DNA of 64,000 nucleotides from Acinetobacter baumannii (GCF_009759685.1 NZ_CP046654.1:3658001-3722000), one strand, 5' to 3'. Numbered from the stretch's first letter, positions 18,140 through 27,460 are shown. The notes: a model not told the origin generated them from the letters alone. Numbers and translations: made by a program.

Positions 18140-18385
18140 ATGTTATCATTACATTTCAACAAACAAGTCTTCATTAACACTCTGAACAGCAAAGATTCAG
18201 TTGTTTATGGAGTAACGACGCTTGCTCTTATGCTGACTTTACTGTTTCAAGGTATGATTAAAGGGAATCTGAAACCAGAATACTTTATGTATGCCATGGT
18301 TGTTTCTTTTGTATTTTGTGTATGGGCCTTTGTCGACCACAAAATGCGAAAATTAGCTAAAAGACGACTTAGTCAACAGAAATAA
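18140..18385 (+). CDS. Small hypothetical membrane protein, two helices
   Basis: An 81-residue protein not recognised. It has two hydrophobic segments (about residues 21-41 and 48-68) and a basic C-terminus (HKMRKLAKRRLSQQK), suggesting an inner membrane hairpin with the tail inside. The near-perfect ribosome site AAGGAGGG at 18126-18133 is directly followed by ATG 18134 but has proper 6-base spacing to ATG 18140, so I chose the latter. The strong site suggests high translation. A terminator follows. Confidence 0.65.
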   Translation: MLSLHFNKQVFINTLNSKDSVVYGVTTLALMLTLLFQGMIKGNLKPEYFMYAMVVSFVFCVWAFVDHKMRKLAKRRLSQQK

Positions 18386-18392
18386 GAATTCT

Positions 18393-18420
18393 AAAAATGG
18401 ATGAGCGATCATCCATTTTT
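18393..18420. terminator. Bidirectional terminator between two small membrane protein genes
   Basis: Stem AAAAATGGATG / CATCCATTTTT with a 6-base loop. It slightly overlaps the end of the leftward gene. Confidence 0.85.
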
Positions 18421-18874
18421 ATTTGCTTAAAAACAATAAAATTGTCCCCATCACTAAAATAGCAGTTGCTAACAGCTCAGTAATAATTAAAGCGAACATC
18501 ATAAACGTCATCAACCATGTAGGTAAACTAAAATGCCCTAACCTATGAGGTTGTTTAAACTGATTCGTCGTATCCTGCAAAAATCCGTGGATGATATAAA
18601 CTAAAATTGAGAAACTAAAAAACAGTATATTTGCCAATACACACCATAAAGCAATATCTTCATTTAAAATCGTGAAATAGCTCAATACAGCCAGAATAAG
18701 TGTGGCTGCTGCATAAAGCAAACTGCTTCTATGTGCAATATCTACATAATAATGTGCGCGGCTTAATTCGGAACGGCGAATTTGCCAATATTTCCATACT
18801 CCAGTTAACATTCCTATCCATAAAAAGACGCCACTAAAAACAATAGCCAGCTGTACAGCTTTTGATAAATCCAT
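18419..18874 (-). CDS. Hypothetical four-helix inner membrane protein
   Basis: A 151-residue polytopic membrane protein I cannot assign. Hydrophobic segments lie at about residues 7-27, 50-70, 75-97 and 121-148, with polar loops (KYWQIRRSELSRAHYYVDIAHR; LQDTTNQFKQPHRLGHF). There is no signal peptide and no catalytic motif. It is convergent with the small membrane gene at 18140 and divergent from the hydrolase at 19012. Confidence 0.55.
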   Translation of the reverse strand: MDLSKAVQLAIVFSGVFLWIGMLTGVWKYWQIRRSELSRAHYYVDIAHRSSLLYAAATLILAVLSYFTILNEDIALWCVLANILFFSFSILVYIIHGFLQDTTNQFKQPHRLGHFSLPTWLMTFMMFALIITELLATAILVMGTILLFLSK

Positions 18875-19011
18875 AATTTCCGTTATTCGTTTTATTAAAA
18901 TTTGATGAGCTATATAACATAAATCTTGACTTTATAGTCACATTTTAATCAAGTACCTTTTCAGAACTCATGTACATTAAGATAAATGATTAGCCAATTA
19001 ACTTTAAATCT

Positions 19012-19872
19012 ATGGATAAGACTTTTGAATCTTTTTGGATTACCTGTAAAGATGGTTATCAGCTTGCAGCTCAATTTTATCCTGCTCAAGAAAAGAAAGC
19101 TGAATACCCTATCCTGATTTGTCCAGCAACAGGTATAACTAAAAACTTTTATCACTCTTTCGCAACGTGGTTAAGCCAACAAGGCTATGATGTATTGAGT
19201 TTTGACTTCCGTGGTATTGGCGAATCCCTACATGGAGCTTTAAAACAAAGTACCGCAAGTATTACCGACTGGGGAACACTAGATATTCCTGCTGCAATTG
19301 ATGCCTTATTAATAAAAACGAAAGCAAATCAAGTTATTCTTATTGGACATAGTGCTGGCGGACAACTACTAGGAGTCGTACCTAACTATAATAAAGTCGC
19401 AAAAGTGATAACGGTTGCAGGTTCAACTGGACATATTAAAGGCCTTAAAGGAAAAACCAAGGTTTTAGCGCCAGTTATGTTTAATCTTATCTTCCCTATT
19501 TCTAGTCTTGTTAAAGGTTATGGAGCAACTCAATTCATTGGTATGGGAGAAAACCTACCTAAAAAAGTTGCTCAACAATGGCGAGAGTTTTGTAGCCGTC
19601 CCGGATATGTAAAAAACGCCATAGGCAAGACAATTTTTCATGATTTTCATTTAGATATTCAATGTCCAATTACTGCTATTTGGGCTGATGATGATGAGAT
19701 TGCAACCAAACGTAACGTACAAGAATTATTAAGTTTATATCCAAATGCGAATAAAAAAATGATTGAACTTAGCCCAAAAGATTTAGGCTATAAATCAATT
19801 GGCCATATGCTGTTATTTAAAAAATCACATCAAAAACTTTGGTCTATTTTAGAACAAGAAATTAAACATTAA
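19012..19872 (+). CDS. Alpha/beta hydrolase
   Basis: A 286-residue cytoplasmic alpha/beta hydrolase. The oxyanion region FDFRGIGES (about residues 64-72) and nucleophile elbow GHSAGGQL (about 108-115, nucleophile Ser110) are clear. The acid is probably in AIWADDDEIA and the catalytic His in SIGHMLLF near the C-terminus. The pattern resembles serine aminopeptidase- or esterase-type hydrolases annotated in Acinetobacter as uncharacterised; the substrate is unknown. No ribosome site is obvious before ATG 19012. Confidence 0.75.
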   Translation: MDKTFESFWITCKDGYQLAAQFYPAQEKKAEYPILICPATGITKNFYHSFATWLSQQGYDVLSFDFRGIGESLHGALKQSTASITDWGTLDIPAAIDALLIKTKANQVILIGHSAGGQLLGVVPNYNKVAKVITVAGSTGHIKGLKGKTKVLAPVMFNLIFPISSLVKGYGATQFIGMGENLPKKVAQQWREFCSRPGYVKNAIGKTIFHDFHLDIQCPITAIWADDDEIATKRNVQELLSLYPNANKKMIELSPKDLGYKSIGHMLLFKKSHQKLWSILEQEIKH

Positions 19873-19890
19873 TCACTGCTTTTATTTTCG

Positions 19891-19925
19891 CCTCTAAGTC
19901 AGTAATCCGGCTTAGAGGTTTTTTT
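19891..19925 (+). terminator. Terminator after the alpha/beta hydrolase gene
   Basis: Stem CCTCTAAG / CTTAGAGG with a 12-base loop, followed by seven T. Confidence 0.85.
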
Positions 19926-19997
19926 GTATTAAAAACGAGCAGCTTTTTACTTAAATGCGTCGATATACCGTTAAAGTTCTGCTAAGGTAATTCATCT

Positions 19998-20054
19998 GAA
20001 GCTGTTGTCAAAAAACAGGTATATTTACTTGTTTAATGCAAACAGCTTCTTTTT
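19998..20054 (+). promoter_or_regulatory. Nested inverted repeats in the fruB leader
   Basis: A perfect 9-base inverted repeat GAAGCTGTT (19998-20006) / AACAGCTTC (20041-20049) is followed by five T. Inside its 34-base loop is a near-palindrome AACAGGTA-N4-TACTTGTT (20014-20033, 7 of 8 pairs). The inner element looks like a repressor operator and the outer one like a weak terminator hairpin. Both lie 43-99 bases before the fruB start. No regulator gene is in the operon. Confidence 0.45.
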
Positions 20055-20096
20055 CTCTGTTTTAGCTAAAGCCAAAGAAATTGTTCAAGGATAATT

Positions 20097-22955
20097 ATGC
20101 TAGCACTAGAGCCTCAACATATTCATATGAATCAACATGCTGTTGATAAAACACATGCATTAAAGTGTCTAGTAGATATATTAGAAAAAGATGGGTTAGT
20201 TACGCCTGAATATATAACGGGACTCATCAATCGTGAACAACAAAGCGCGACTTATTTAGGCCAAGGCATTGCCATTCCTCACGGTACTCCTCAATCACGT
20301 GAATATATTTTAAAAACAGGTATCCGCTTAGCCCATTTCCCCGAAGGTGTGATCTGGGATGGAGAAAATAAAATTTATTTAGCTGTAGTGATTGCAGCAA
20401 AATCTGATGAACATTTGCAAGTTTTGCAAATTCTTACTCGTGCATTAATGCATGACGTCAGCGAACAAGTAAAGAATGCTTCCAAACCTGAGCAGATTAT
20501 CGAATTACTACAAGCTCAGCCATTATCTTTAGCACTTCATGAAAATCTTATTCAAACCGAAATCGATGCACAAGATATCGAAGATTTATTTTGGGCAGCT
20601 TCTCAAACACTCAAAAAACATAATTTTGTAAAATGTGGTTTTCTAAGCTCACTTGATCCAGAACAAGCTATTCAACTGCAAGATCAAATCTGGTCCATTT
20701 CTAGCAATCACTTTGTTCAGCAACCAGCTATTAGCATTACTAAACCATCACAGGCTTTAGAGCTAAATGGTAAAAAGCTGAACACCCTCGTTTGTATAGC
20801 AGCCAATGACCAACTCGATAATGAAAGATTTAATCGTTTAATTGATATTTTATTTAACCCTGAGCAAGTTGCCGAGCTAGATAAAACTCAAACTCCAAAC
20901 GAAATTGCAAAAATTATTGGAGCTGACGTTGTTCCTGACTGGCCTCAACGTTCAGTAGTGCTGGCAAATGCACACGGCTTACATGCCCGACCAGCTACAC
21001 ACCTTGTCAATCTTACAAAAACCTTTCAAGGCGACATCCAAGTTGCAGTAGACGATGGTAGCTTTGTTTCTGCCAAAAGTTTAACTCGTCTTTTAGCATT
21101 AGGTTGTAAGCGTGGCCAAACTCTACGTTTTATCGCTGAGCCAGAAACCGATGCCGTAGAGGCTTTAGATCAAGTTATTTTGGCAGTGCAGCAAGGCTTA
21201 GGTGAAGAAGTTGAAGCGCTACCTGTAACCAGTGAAACTCCTGACCAGCTCCCTGCTCAAACTGCAATATCAAATGCTACGACATTAGGTAACAATACGG
21301 GCATTGCAGCATCAAGTGGCTTAGCTTTTGGACCCGTCCATGTGATTAAACCAAAGGTTTATCAATATGAACGTATGGGTTCAGGCGTAAAAGTCGAGAA
21401 AGAAAATTTAGATATTGCCCTACATGCTGTAAAAAACAATATTCACCAAGTCATAGCCAAAGCTGATGCCTCTGAAATTAAACAAATCTTTCGAGCTCAC
21501 CTAGAAATGCTTGATGATCCTGATTTAATTAATGGTGTATATCAAAAAATTTATCAAAATTTATCAGCACCAGCTGCGTGGCATGAACATATTGAAGCTG
21601 CAGCTAAAGCACAGGAAGCACTACCAGATCGTTTACTCGCTGAACGCGCAACAGATCTACGTGACATTGGTGACAGAGTTTTAACCCAATTATGTGGTGA
21701 AGTGGTTATTGAAGAGCCTAAAGAGCCTTATATTCTAATCATGCATGACGTGGGGCCAAGTGATGTCGCTCGTCTCAACAAAGACCGTGTCGCAGGTATT
21801 TTAACTGCTATAGGCGGTGCAAGTGCGCATAGTGCAATTGTCGCACGTGCTTTAGGCATTCCAGCTATTGTTGGTGCTGGTGAACAAGTCCTAGAAATTG
21901 ATCCGAAAAGCACTTTACTTATTAATGGTGATACGGGAACTTTTGTTTTAGATCCAGATGCGGCACAAATCGAACAAGCCAAGCAAGAGCGTGAGCAACA
22001 GCGTCAAATTCGTGAAGAAGCTGAACGTCATAGCCACGAGCCAGCAATTACCTTAGATCAACATCAAATCGAAATTGCAGCCAATTTGGGTAAAGTTCAA
22101 GCGACAGCACAAGCAGTAGAATGTGGTGCTGAAGCAATTGGCCTACTTAGAACCGAACTTGTTTTTATGTCTCATAGCAGTGCACCTAACGAGGCTGTTC
22201 AAGAAGCTGATTACCGAGTTGTATTAGATGCACTTGCAGGTCGCCCGCTTGTGGTACGTACATTAGATGTAGGTGGTGATAAACCTTTACCTTACTTACC
22301 AATTGCTGAAGAAGAAAACCCATTCTTAGGTTTAAGAGGAATCCGTTTAACTTTAAGACGCCCTGAGCTTTTAAAACAGCAATTAACCGCTCTACTAAAA
22401 GCATCTGATAATCGTCCGTTACGAATTATGTTCCCTATGATTGGACGCGTTGAAGAATGGCGTGCAGCCAAAGCAATTCTTGACGAAGTAAGAGCCCAAC
22501 ATCCATGTGACAATTTACAAGTTGGCATTATGATTGAGGTTCCGTCTGCTGCTTTACTTGCACCGGTTCTTGCACAAGAAGTCGACTTTTTCAGTATCGG
22601 TACAAATGACCTGACCCAATATACTTTAGCGATTGACCGAGGCCACCCAATACTCTCAGCGGAAGCAGACGGATTACATCCAAGTATTCTTAATTTGATT
22701 GATCAAACAGTGAAAGCTGCTCACAAACATGGCAAATGGGTAGGAATCTGTGGTGAGCTTGCAGCAGACCCGAAAGCTGTCCCTATTCTCATGGGATTAG
22801 GCGTAGACGAACTGAGTATGTCCCCAAATAGCATTCCTTTAGTAAAAGCTCAAATCCGCACACTAAGCTATAGCCATGCTCAAAAGCTTGCGCAACAAGC
22901 TTTACTATGCGATAGCGCCCCTGCTGTGCGCCAGCTATCTGAACAAGACTTATAA
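20097..22955 (+). CDS. fruB: Fructose PTS multiphosphoryl transfer protein (EIIA-HPr-EI)
   Basis: A 952-residue fusion that moves phosphate from PEP to the fructose permease. The EIIA-Fru domain spans about residues 1-145, with phospho-acceptor His62 in GIAIPHGTPQS. A linker domain of about 140 residues follows. HPr lies at about 284-370, with His296 in NAHGLHARPA. Enzyme I runs from about 400 to the end, with His578 in GGASAHSAIVARALGIPA and the PEP-binding RTELVFM and RTLDVGGDKPLPY segments. All three phospho-histidines are intact. AAGGAT precedes ATG 20097. It is the first gene of fruBKA and makes fructose uptake independent of separate HPr and EI proteins. Confidence 0.95.
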   Translation: MLALEPQHIHMNQHAVDKTHALKCLVDILEKDGLVTPEYITGLINREQQSATYLGQGIAIPHGTPQSREYILKTGIRLAHFPEGVIWDGENKIYLAVVIAAKSDEHLQVLQILTRALMHDVSEQVKNASKPEQIIELLQAQPLSLALHENLIQTEIDAQDIEDLFWAASQTLKKHNFVKCGFLSSLDPEQAIQLQDQIWSISSNHFVQQPAISITKPSQALELNGKKLNTLVCIAANDQLDNERFNRLIDILFNPEQVAELDKTQTPNEIAKIIGADVVPDWPQRSVVLANAHGLHARPATHLVNLTKTFQGDIQVAVDDGSFVSAKSLTRLLALGCKRGQTLRFIAEPETDAVEALDQVILAVQQGLGEEVEALPVTSETPDQLPAQTAISNATTLGNNTGIAASSGLAFGPVHVIKPKVYQYERMGSGVKVEKENLDIALHAVKNNIHQVIAKADASEIKQIFRAHLEMLDDPDLINGVYQKIYQNLSAPAAWHEHIEAAAKAQEALPDRLLAERATDLRDIGDRVLTQLCGEVVIEEPKEPYILIMHDVGPSDVARLNKDRVAGILTAIGGASAHSAIVARALGIPAIVGAGEQVLEIDPKSTLLINGDTGTFVLDPDAAQIEQAKQEREQQRQIREEAERHSHEPAITLDQHQIEIAANLGKVQATAQAVECGAEAIGLLRTELVFMSHSSAPNEAVQEADYRVVLDALAGRPLVVRTLDVGGDKPLPYLPIAEEENPFLGLRGIRLTLRRPELLKQQLTALLKASDNRPLRIMFPMIGRVEEWRAAKAILDEVRAQHPCDNLQVGIMIEVPSAALLAPVLAQEVDFFSIGTNDLTQYTLAIDRGHPILSAEADGLHPSILNLIDQTVKAAHKHGKWVGICGELAADPKAVPILMGLGVDELSMSPNSIPLVKAQIRTLSYSHAQKLAQQALLCDSAPAVRQLSEQDL

Positions 22956-22969
22956 GATTGGGAATAGTA

Positions 22970-23917
22970 ATGGCTAAAATTTTAACAATTACTTTAAACC
23001 CTGCAATTGATGTAACCATTCAACTGAATGAGTTATTAGTAGGAGAAGTGAACCGACAAGAGTCGGTAGAAATTCATGCGGCTGGCAAAGGCCTTAATGT
23101 TGCTCAAGTATTAAAAGACTTAGGTCACGATGTAATCGTAACCGGCTTTTTAGGTGAGCATAATCGACAAATTTTCGATACACATTTTGCACAAGCTCAA
23201 TTTCAACCCGAGTTTATTTATATTGATGGTGAAACCCGTCAAAATATAAAAATTGCTGAGCATTCTGGGCGGATGACCGATTTAAACGGCAAAGGTTTCT
23301 TTGTTTCTGAAACAGACAAACAAAGCCTATTTAATAAGATTGAAGCTCTGTTACCACAAGTCGAGGTCGTTGCAATAGCTGGTAGCCTCCCGCAAGGTTT
23401 TAGTATTGATGAGTTACAACAACTTATTCAACTGATCAAAAAAAATAATAAGAAAGTTGCCCTAGATACCAGTGGTAAAGCATTGGTTGCTGCAATTGAG
23501 TGTCAACCTTGGATGATCAAACCGAATACCGATGAGTTGGTTGAAAGTTATCAACGTCCTGCAACAAGCTATGCTGAACAAAGAAAACTTTTTGATAGCT
23601 TAACCAATATTGAGCATGTGGTTATCTCAATGGGTGAAGATGGCGTAAATTGGTTACACGCCACTCACCCCTTACACGCTCAAGCACCAAAGGTTATTGT
23701 AAAAAGTACAGTAGGCGCTGGTGATTCACTCTTAGCCGGCATGATCCATGGACTTGTTAACCAACTACCTCCTGAAGAGACTTTAAAAACTGCGACAGCC
23801 ATTGCAAGCCATGCTGTAACACAAATTGGTTTTCGAATCCCTACTTCTGAGGTTCTAAACCAATTAAAAGCACAAACTATTATCAATTCATTGAGTGAAT
23901 CTGATGCAAACTGCTAA
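22970..23917 (+). CDS. fruK: 1-phosphofructokinase
   Basis: A 315-residue PfkB-family kinase that converts fructose-1-phosphate from the PTS to fructose-1,6-bisphosphate. It begins with ILTITLNPAIDVTIQL, the family N-terminus, has the HAAGKGLNVAQVLKDLG substrate segment, and ends with the TVGAGDSLLAGMIHG catalytic signature. ATG 22970 is 14 bases after the fruB stop with a GGGA ribosome site; a TTG reading at 22958 is rejected. It overlaps fruA by 14 bases. Confidence 0.95.
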   Translation: MAKILTITLNPAIDVTIQLNELLVGEVNRQESVEIHAAGKGLNVAQVLKDLGHDVIVTGFLGEHNRQIFDTHFAQAQFQPEFIYIDGETRQNIKIAEHSGRMTDLNGKGFFVSETDKQSLFNKIEALLPQVEVVAIAGSLPQGFSIDELQQLIQLIKKNNKKVALDTSGKALVAAIECQPWMIKPNTDELVESYQRPATSYAEQRKLFDSLTNIEHVVISMGEDGVNWLHATHPLHAQAPKVIVKSTVGAGDSLLAGMIHGLVNQLPPEETLKTATAIASHAVTQIGFRIPTSEVLNQLKAQTIINSLSESDANC

Positions 23918-25622
23918 ACATTTATTATTTGTCACTAATGGTCCGCAACAGCAAGTCAATGCTTTAATCTTGGCTCGTAAACTTGCTTTAGTCGCAACCC
24001 AACACGGCTATAAACATAGTGTCATTTCACTCGATGAGTTTGAATCAAGCGATCATTTTGATCATGTCATTATTATTGGACAGCAACCTAAAAATCTAAA
24101 TATTTTTGGTCAAAACGCTTTATCTTTAGTTTCTATTGAAGATATTAAAGATGATGCAGACAAAGCACTTTTAACGGCACTTGAACACTCAAAACCAGCA
24201 AATAAGTGGGAACAAAAACCTAAGCAAGCTTCAAATACCGCAACTCATTTTGTTGCCATTACTGCTTGCCCAACTGGAGTTGCCCATACATTTATGGCAG
24301 CTGAAGCGTTACAACAAGGTGCAGAAAGACTTGGGTATCAAATCGATGTAGAAACTCAAGGTTCTGTAGGTGCGAAGAATATTTTATCACCTCAAGCGAT
24401 TGCTGATGCCGATATTGTTATTCTTGCTACTGACATTGAAGTCAACACTGACCGCTTTGTAGGTAAACGTGTCTATAGATGTAGCACTGGTTTTGCTTTA
24501 AAACAAACCGACAAGGCTTTTGCTGAGGCAATTGCTAATGCTCAGGTTTTAGAACAAGGTAAACAGCAAGCAACAACGGAAAATAAGGATAAAACTGAAA
24601 AAGTTGGTGTATATAAACACTTATTAACTGGTGTTTCTTATATGCTGCCTATGGTTGTTGCGGGTGGCTTGCTAATTGCACTTTCTTTATGTTTTGGCCT
24701 AAATGCAGCAGAACAAGCTGGTAGTCTGCCAGCCATATTAAAACAGATTGGCGCAGCAGCATTTACCCTCATGGTACCCATGCTGTCGGGTTATATTGCA
24801 TATTCCATTGCAGATCGCCCTGGTCTTGCACCCGGTTTAATCGGGGGTTTATTGGCAGCACAGTTACAAGCAGGATTTTTAGGCGGTATTGTTTCTGGCT
24901 TCCTTGCAGGTTATATCGCATTATTTATTGCTAAAAAAGTTAAGCTCCCAACTAGCTTAGAGTCCCTTAAGCCCATTTTGATTATTCCATTACTAGGAAC
25001 ATTATCTGTTGGGCTGATTATGTTCTATGTGGTAGGTCAACCTGTAGCGCATATTTTTGAGTTAATGAAAGATTTCCTCAACAACATGGGCACAACAAAT
25101 GCTGTATTAATGGGAATTATTCTGGCAAGTATGATGTGTATTGATTTGGGCGGACCAATTAATAAAGCTGCTTATGCTTTTACAGTTGGACTACTTACCA
25201 CCAATACCTATATGCCAATGGCAGCCACGATGGCAGGCGGTATGGTTCCTGCAATTGGGATGGCAATTGCAACCTTCCTCGCTAGAAATAAATTTAGTAC
25301 TGGTGAAAAAGATGCAGGTAAAGCTGCGTTTGTGCTTGGTTTATGCTTTATTTCAGAAGGTGCAATTCCATTTGCAGCAAAAGATCCAATGCGCGTTATT
25401 CCAACCTGTATTCTAGGTGGCGCAGTAACTGGTGCATTAGTTGCTTTATTTCACTGTGAGCTTGTGACTCCACACGGCGGTGTATTTGTACTACTGATTC
25501 CAAATGCAATCAATCATGCGTGGTTGTATCTTGCAGCAATTGCGGCTGGAAGTATCGTAACGGGAGTAAGTTATGCCATCATTAAAAAGAATCAAGAAGA
25601 AAAATTATTAACAAACTCATAA
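23904..25622 (+). CDS. fruA: PTS fructose transporter subunit EIIBC
   Basis: A 572-residue fructose permease that phosphorylates fructose during import. The N-terminal about 100 residues form a degenerate extra IIB-like domain (EIIB'). The active EIIB follows at about 113-210, with phospho-Cys122 in TACPTGVAHTFMAAEAL. EIIC covers about 230-570 with many membrane helices, including SYMLPMVVAGGLLIAL and the substrate loop ISEGAIPFAAKDP. It starts inside the end of fruK (ATG 23904), so it is translationally coupled, and is closed by a strong terminator. Confidence 0.95.
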   Translation: MQTAKHLLFVTNGPQQQVNALILARKLALVATQHGYKHSVISLDEFESSDHFDHVIIIGQQPKNLNIFGQNALSLVSIEDIKDDADKALLTALEHSKPANKWEQKPKQASNTATHFVAITACPTGVAHTFMAAEALQQGAERLGYQIDVETQGSVGAKNILSPQAIADADIVILATDIEVNTDRFVGKRVYRCSTGFALKQTDKAFAEAIANAQVLEQGKQQATTENKDKTEKVGVYKHLLTGVSYMLPMVVAGGLLIALSLCFGLNAAEQAGSLPAILKQIGAAAFTLMVPMLSGYIAYSIADRPGLAPGLIGGLLAAQLQAGFLGGIVSGFLAGYIALFIAKKVKLPTSLESLKPILIIPLLGTLSVGLIMFYVVGQPVAHIFELMKDFLNNMGTTNAVLMGIILASMMCIDLGGPINKAAYAFTVGLLTTNTYMPMAATMAGGMVPAIGMAIATFLARNKFSTGEKDAGKAAFVLGLCFISEGAIPFAAKDPMRVIPTCILGGAVTGALVALFHCELVTPHGGVFVLLIPNAINHAWLYLAAIAAGSIVTGVSYAIIKKNQEEKLLTNS

Positions 25623-25625
25623 TTT

Positions 25626-25656
25626 AAAAAGGGAGAATATAAATTCTCCCTTTTTT
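25626..25656. terminator. Bidirectional terminator after the fruBKA operon
   Basis: Stem AAAAAGGGAGAAT / ATTCTCCCTTTTT with a short loop and T runs on both strands. Confidence 0.92.
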
Positions 25657-25667
25657 ATTACTATTTT

Positions 25668-26177
25668 TTATTTATTAATTTGTACTGCACGGGCCATCAT
25701 TTGCTCAGGAATATCTTGAGCCAGCATCACTGTTAGCGTGGGCTTTTGCTTAGCTTCTCCTACTAAATTTTGAGCTTCTAATACTGTATTTATATCTTTT
25801 GGTGCCAACTTATACATTGCTCCAGTAGCTGGATCCACAATTAAAAGCCCAATTAAACCACCAAAAATAATATTACCTAAATACCAGCCACTAAGAGTAC
25901 CTGTAACTTCTACCGTTTTAGTTTGATAACCAGGTTTACTGAAAGATACTTGATAACTTTCTGGTTTAAAATAACCGGCACCTTTTTTTAAGCTAACGGT
26001 AGCAGGTGTTTGCCCCGTATGGACTTTTACCCCATTACGATTTTTAATCTCAATAGTTGCTGACTCAGGCACACTTGTAAAAGTAAGTGTTTGTGAAGAA
26101 CCTGTAATGATGCTTGCACAGCCATTTAACCCTATCGTTAAAGCTACCATAGAAGTAATTAGTAATTTTTTCATCAT
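25668..26177 (-). CDS. Putative lipoprotein with PEGA-like domain
   Basis: A 169-residue exported lipoprotein. The signal peptide ends in the lipobox LNGC (Cys at about residue 20). The mature part resembles short beta-rich PEGA-type domains (TFTSVPESATIEIKNRNGVKVHTGQTPATVSLKKG), then has a glycine-rich hydrophobic segment (about 100-117, YLGNIIFGGLIGLLIVDPATG). That arrangement is common in small unassigned lipoproteins of Gram-negatives. Function is unknown. The first two codons are both ATG; either may be used. Confidence 0.65.
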   Translation of the reverse strand: MMKKLLITSMVALTIGLNGCASIITGSSQTLTFTSVPESATIEIKNRNGVKVHTGQTPATVSLKKGAGYFKPESYQVSFSKPGYQTKTVEVTGTLSGWYLGNIIFGGLIGLLIVDPATGAMYKLAPKDINTVLEAQNLVGEAKQKPTLTVMLAQDIPEQMMARAVQINK

Positions 26178-26533
26178 TAATCCAGAAGAATTTATCTATC
26201 GTTATTTGAAAATGCACTATATTAAAATAAACAAAAAATAACAATTAACATACAATTCAAAAGATTAACAATTAAACAATTCCTTAATTAAAATACATTC
26301 GTAAATCATGATTCTTTTGAACAGTAAAATTAATATTTAAAAATTTAGTAAATTCAATAACATAAATCCATTTATTAGTTAATTTTCTTTAATATTTGAT
26401 CAATCATGTTAAATATATGGTAAATTTTCATCTTCAAAAAATCAATTAAACATATGATTAATTTAAATATTTACCTATTGAATGGATTTATTTTTTTAAG
26501 TTATGACTTTGTAGACAAAAAATTTTGATAGAA

Positions 26534-26626
26534 ATGTCACGTTCAAAACGAGTTTTTTTTTCTACGATTCTCATGCTAACAAATATCGTTCATTTTACGA
26601 CCAAGCGAGTAGCCAAGTTCAAATAA
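26534..26626 (+). CDS. Doubtful 30-codon ORF
   Basis: A short frame from ATG 26534 encodes 30 residues with a basic start (MSRSKR), a hydrophobic middle (VFFSTILMLTNIVHF) and a basic end (TKRVAKFK). It looks like a single membrane helix flanked by positive charges, or the leftover N-terminus of a lost gene. No ribosome site precedes it. Real coding is uncertain. Confidence 0.2.
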   Translation: MSRSKRVFFSTILMLTNIVHFTTKRVAKFK

Positions 26627-26656
26627 ACGGTAAGGAATAAGTTTTATTAGAAGAGG

Positions 26657-26699
26657 AAAATTTATAGTTTGTCCTTGTTAATCAAACAATATAAATTTT
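26657..26699 (+). promoter_or_regulatory. Long hairpin in the MarR gene leader
   Basis: AAAATTTATAGTTTG (26657-26671) can pair with CAAAC-AA-TATAAATTTT (26683-26699) to give a 15-base-pair stem with a two-base bulge and an 11-base loop. It lies about 107-149 bases before the regulator start. It could be an operator for the regulator itself or an RNA structure; there is no T run after it, so it is not a standard terminator. Confidence 0.35.
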
Positions 26700-26805
26700 G
26701 CTCATGACTTAAAGTCCTGATATAACTTGCTTAGTGAAACTATATTTTTCCACTATTAAAATAAGTTTCATAAAATGCGATCCACCAAGGTATGGGGAAA
26801 AGTCA

Positions 26806-27270
26806 ATGACAAAGAAGTATGCGCGTTTTTTACCTACAACAGAATCTTTCACTCTTGAAGATTTTCCATATTATTGGATTACTCAGGTCCATGCTCAATA
26901 TGTACAAAATATTGATAATGCCCTCAAAAAATATGGCCTAGATAATTCACGTCGTCGTATTATGCTTGCGCTAAGTAGTAAACCTCACGCTAGCGTATCA
27001 GAGCTATCTGATATGATTATTTCAAAAATGTCGACTACCACTAAAATTGTTTATCGCTTAAAAGATGAAGGCTTAGTTGAAACCTATTCTTGTCAATCAG
27101 ATGGTCGTATTACACGTGTATATCTTACCGAACGTGGTACAGAAATGATTAATAAAATTAATGATCTAACGAGTGTAGTACTTGAACAATCATTCGAAGG
27201 TATCACCCCTCTTCAACTAGAAAAAATGATGGAAAGCTTAAAATTGCTTTTAAAAAATCTTTCTCGATAA
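26806..27270 (+). CDS. MarR-family transcriptional regulator
   Basis: A 154-residue winged-helix regulator. The DNA-binding core is at about residues 50-105: SSKPHASVSELSDMIISKMSTTTKIVYRLKDEGLVETY, followed by the wing SDGRITRVYLTERG. Terminal helices for dimer formation surround it. MarR proteins usually bind small phenolic or oxidant signals and repress neighbouring genes; no obvious target is adjacent. ATG 26806 has GGGGAAA about 8 bases upstream and is preferred over ATG 26734. It has its own terminator. Confidence 0.85.
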   Translation: MTKKYARFLPTTESFTLEDFPYYWITQVHAQYVQNIDNALKKYGLDNSRRRIMLALSSKPHASVSELSDMIISKMSTTTKIVYRLKDEGLVETYSCQSDGRITRVYLTERGTEMINKINDLTSVVLEQSFEGITPLQLEKMMESLKLLLKNLSR

Positions 27271-27305
27271 TTGTTGTTTTCAACATTTTAAAACGATTAA
27301 TTCTC

Positions 27306-27329
27306 AAGCTCTCTCATGAGAGCTTTTTT
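27306..27329 (+). terminator. Terminator after the MarR-type gene
   Basis: Stem AAGCTCTC / GAGAGCTT with loop TCAT and a run of T. Confidence 0.85.
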
Positions 27330-27460
27330 ATTATTTTCTCTTATGTTTACAGGAATATAGACTTCATAAAGTAATCAATTAAACACTATGCTTGTTGACT
27401 TGTTCCTTCAACTCCAGTAGAAACTCTCTCTTAATATCTCTAACGTAATTTTAGGAAAAA

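Larger units (their letters stand above)
26178..26805. other. Long AT-rich gap before the MarR-type gene
   Basis: This 628-base region lies between a leftward lipoprotein gene and the rightward marR-type gene. Apart from two doubtful items listed separately (a 30-codon ORF at 26534 and a long hairpin at 26657), I see only AT-rich sequence. An upstream in-frame extension of the MarR protein to 26734 exists but has no ribosome site. Confidence 0.4.

Noticed and set aside
26734..26805. Longer N-terminus of the MarR-type regulator
   Set aside because: No ribosome site precedes 26734, and the extra residues are unlike MarR proteins; ATG 26806 has a good site.
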